From assembly GCA_017311185.1 (NCBI GenBank), contig JAESUZ010004518.1, forward strand, positions 124,001 to 188,000: a stretch of DNA of 64,000 bases. The letters run 5' to 3'. Below are positions 61,372 to 64,000 of the stretch, one piece after another. Position 1 is the first letter of the stretch; the number at the start of each line of letters is the position of its first letter. The notes beneath the pieces are model-generated. The model made no database searches. It was not told the origin of the DNA and saw only the letters and a list, made by a program, of their open reading frames with translations. The DNA is from Proteles cristata cristata. Lineage: Eukaryota; Chordata; Mammalia; Carnivora; Hyaenidae. Position numbers and translations under genes: made by a program.

Positions 61372-61982
61372 TAAAAATATGTTGTCGGAAATTAAAAAAT
61401 TATATGAAAGAATGGGAGCTAAGGCTAATAAAGCATCTTAGAAAGCAAAACCAAAAAGAAGGTGGAGAGGAGCTTGACAAAGTGAAAGTCTAAGAAGGAG
61501 GAATTGAGATTCAAATACTAGGACTCCAATTATTCAGCAAGGTGGAAAAGAACAGTTAAAAAAATCAAATTCAGGTACATGAAAAATTATGCGAACAATA
61601 AAAGATCAAATAGCAACTGCAGGTAAACCAGAGACATGTTTGAGAAAGAAGACAATATATTACTTAATTCTATAGTAAGAGATATTTGGTTGGTCATAAT
61701 AACACTCTAGTGGCTATTGTATAAACATTTAATATAATTTACAGAATTAGGAGGTTGGTAATAGGAAAGATAAAAGTGTAAAAGAGAGAAAATCTTCAAC
61801 TTCCATAACAGGATGTCAAGAGCAAATGTCTACAGTATTTCATTCAAGAGACAGCAGTAGAAGGACATTTCTTAGTCAAATGGAGGTAAAGATACGAAAT
61901 TTGGTTCAACCCAGGAGCTGGACCTGAAATGAAATCAGTTTTTCCTTTTAAGCTGTTAGTGTTCTCTGACAAAAACAAAAGA

Positions 61983-62190
61983 GGGGTGCCTGGGTGGCTC
62001 AGTCGGTTAAGCATCCGACTTCGGCTCGGGTCATGATCTCACAGTTCTTGGGTTCGAGGCCCCCATCGGGCTCTGTGCTGACAGCTAGCTCAGAGCCTGG
62101 AGCCTGTTTCAGATTCTGTGTCTCCCTCTCTCTCTGACCCTCCCCTGCTCACACTGTCTCTCTCTCTCTCAGAAAAAAAAAAAAAAAACT
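61983..62190 (+). mobile_element. CAN-SINE
   Basis: GGGGTGCCTGGGTGGCTCAG head and a pure A16-type tail. Confidence 0.9.
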
Positions 62191-62253
62191 TAAAACAAAA
62201 CAGAAAACTCTTTGAATATATTAATCTAATAAAACATTAAAAAGAGACAGAAA

Positions 62254-62466
62254 GGGGCGCCTGGGTGGCTTAGTCGGTTAAGCGTCCGACTTTCGCTTAG
62301 GTCATGATCTCGCGGTTCGTGGGTTCGGGCCCTGCGTCGGGCTCTGTGCTGACTGCCAGCTCAGAGCCTGGAGCCTGTTTCACAGTCTGTCACTCCCTCT
62401 CTCTCTGACCCTCCCCTGCTCACGCTGTGTCTCTCTCTCCTAAAAATAAAAAATAAATAAATAAAA
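62254..62466 (+). mobile_element. CAN-SINE, young subfamily (NMBR intron 1)
   Basis: GGGGCGCCTGGGTGGCTTAG head. Perfect duplication AAAAAGAGACAGAAA at 62239 and 62467. Confidence 0.94.
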
Positions 62467-62863
62467 AAAAAGAGACAGAAAAAGACAGCTCATTCTAGTT
62501 GCCGATTGTAATTCTTTTACTTTCTTCAGAATATGTAATTAAGCAGAATGGGGAGGAACACATGCTTTTTCTGCCATGTGCGAAGTCCAGGCGAAATAAA
62601 TGCAGTATGTATGTGACTTTAATTGGGTGTTGAGGCTCTTTGCTGTTGCTGTACTTTAATTTTTATGTTTCCTATTATACAGGGGAAGACCCTCTAGATC
62701 AAAATGCAAATTGTCTTTCTCTGACTGAGGGTCTGGGAATGATGCTTGATGCAAATTAGGAAGAAGAGAGGCTCCCCTCAGAGTGGTGTTGAGTCTAGAA
62801 GTTGTTTCTCTCTGGTGGGCAATGGGAAACATCTTTATGGGACCTCTTGCAGAAGACTTTTAA

Positions 62864-63081
62864 AAACAATTTTTTTTAATGTTTATTCATTTTTGAGAGA
62901 CAGAGAAAGAGTGTGAGCAGGAGAGGAGCAGAGAGAGAGGGAGATACAGAATCTGAAGCAGGCTCCAAGCTGTCCAGCATAGAGCCCATAGGGCCTGATG
63001 CAGGGCTCAAACTCATGAACTGCAAGGTCATGACATGAGCCCAAGTCAGATGCCTAACCGACTGAGTCACCCAGGCACCCC
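62864..63081 (-). mobile_element. CAN-SINE
   Basis: ATGTTTATTCATTTTTGAG start and GTCACCCAGGCACCCC end. Flanks GCAGAAGACTT / ACAGAAGACCTT. Confidence 0.9.
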
Positions 63082-63173
63082 TACAGAAGACCTTCTTACA
63101 GAAGATCTTGTCTGCTTGTTATGTTGCTTGAAACATTCTGGAATTTTAGAACACCATACTAAGTCAACTGTAG

Positions 63174-63388
63174 TGGTGCCTGGGTGGCTCAGTTGGTTAA
63201 GTATCTGACTTCAGCTTGGGTCGTGATCTCACGGTTTGTGGGTTTGAGCCCCACATCGGCTCTGTGCTCATAGCTTAGAGCCTGGAGCCTGCTTTGGATT
63301 CTGTGTCTACCTCTCTCTCTGTCCCTCCCCTGCACACACTGTCTCTTTCTCTCAGAAATAAGTAAATATGTTATATATATTTTTAATA
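63174..63388 (+). mobile_element. CAN-SINE
   Basis: GGTGCCTGGGTGGCTCAGTT head, AT-rich tail. Flanks GTCAACTGTA / ATCAACTGTA. Confidence 0.88.
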
Positions 63389-63439
63389 ATCAACTGTAAA
63401 TAAGGAGAAAGTATAGAATCATGGCATGGTTAGTATATA

Positions 63440-63600
63440 CTAATTGGCAGGCACAGTAATAGGTGGTCTCTCTAAGTTTTATCACAAAACTTTGAGAAAA
63501 ATGCTTTTATCCCCACCTTACAGATGAAGAAAAAGACCTTAAGTGATTTTCCAAAGGACATTAGAGATGAGAAAATGGCTCAGATTTGTTTGACTAAAAT
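63440..63600 (-). mobile_element. MIR SINE
   Basis: CCCCACCTTACAGATGAAGA is the reverse MIR core. Confidence 0.6.
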
Positions 63601-64000
63601 AATTTTTTTACTATATCATGTTAACCTCCTAGGTGTAGTACAACCTGAAATGCTTTCAAAAAAATATAAATAATTTGATATTCACATATAATTTTGGCTT
63701 GTTTGCCTTATGATTACCCTAAAGTGTGTGGCTGAGTTAGCTGTTTGGATTCTTTAAGCCCCTGTGTCCTGGAGATTGGCTACTTTACCACTATGATGAT
63801 GGGAAGAGCGAGGACTTCATGTGGTGTCAACATGAAATAAATTTCAACTACAAAGACAGAGTGTTACTTCATCTTCAGTTCTTTCAGTTCTTATGATTGA
63901 ATTATGGAGAAAATCCCAGTCTTAAGGTTTACTAATGCCTTTAGGGAAAGAAGTGGGAGACTGAGTCTCAGAAGGTGAACAAGAGCATCAGAATAGAACT

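Larger units (their letters stand above)
49822..64000 (+). other. NMBR: NMBR intron 1 (to window end)
   Basis: No frame resembling receptor TM3-TM5 (exon 2, expected after the DRY motif) occurs downstream, so at least 14.2 kb of intron follows exon 1. It contains MIR, L1, SINE and MER5-like repeats. The blocks 50000-50540, 50720-51800, 52030-52820, 53270-54790, 55930-56650, 56870-58230 and 60120-61150 are otherwise AT-rich with nothing assignable. Confidence 0.75.

Noticed and set aside
1647..63388. tRNA genes suggested by A-box and B-box sequences
   Set aside because: Every instance sits in a SINE head followed by a CT-rich middle and an A-tail; no full cloverleaf or Pol III terminator as in a true tRNA gene.
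1..64000. CRISPR arrays, operons, prophage or bacterial defence systems
   Set aside because: The window is vertebrate nuclear DNA. Its repeats are SINEs, LINEs and microsatellites, with no direct-repeat and unique-spacer periodicity.

Overview
The window is mammalian nuclear DNA, almost certainly from a cat-family carnivore. About 38 copies of the tRNA-Lys-derived carnivore SINE (CAN-SINE, felid type) are scattered through it on both strands. Their heads carry clear Pol III A-box (TGGCTCAGTCGG) and B-box (GGTTCGAGCCC) sequences, with CT/GA-rich middles and A-rich tails. The rest is AT-rich DNA with L1, MIR, L2 and MER-type repeats and very little coding sequence. Species assignment rests on recalled SINE consensus, not on a search.

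Three protein genes are supported, in the order VTA1 (minus, only exon 1 and part of intron 1, positions 1-6562), GJE1 (minus, complete three-exon CDS, 17121-18931) and NMBR (plus, coding exon 1 at 49400-49821, with intron 1 running to the window end). This is the arrangement I recall for human 6q24.1, read in reverse. VTA1 is an ESCRT/VPS4 cofactor, GJE1 is the lens-associated connexin 23, and NMBR is the neuromedin B receptor. They are neighbours but are not known to act in one pathway. VTA1 starts in a CpG-rich, ETS-motif-rich promoter. NMBR exon 1 is also GC-rich. GJE1 has no CpG island.

Region by region: 1-6450 is VTA1 intron 1 with HAL1/L1, L2 and SINE debris. 6195-6830 is the CpG-rich VTA1 promoter and exon. 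6831-17120 is intergenic, with an old antisense L1, two MaLR-like LTRs, and a 989-bp solo ERV LTR sitting inside a SINE. 17121-18931 is GJE1. 18932-49399 is a 30-kb intergenic stretch between the divergent GJE1 and NMBR genes. It holds two 1.35-kb truncated L1 copies, large old antisense L1 tracts, a full-length TPT1 (TCTP) processed pseudogene and a candidate CTCF site. 49400-64000 is NMBR exon 1 and at least 14 kb of intron 1, rich in young SINEs.

I found no evidence of an undescribed gene system. The most informative signals are retrotransposition events that can be read directly from target-site duplications (TSDs): an LTR nested in a SINE, a SINE carrying a 3' transduction, two SINEs inserted at one target, a truncated SINE with a perfect TSD, and a young SINE subfamily whose antisense strand carries a splice-acceptor-like TTTATTTCTAG. 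All gene identities come from recognising protein sequence; no database was searched.
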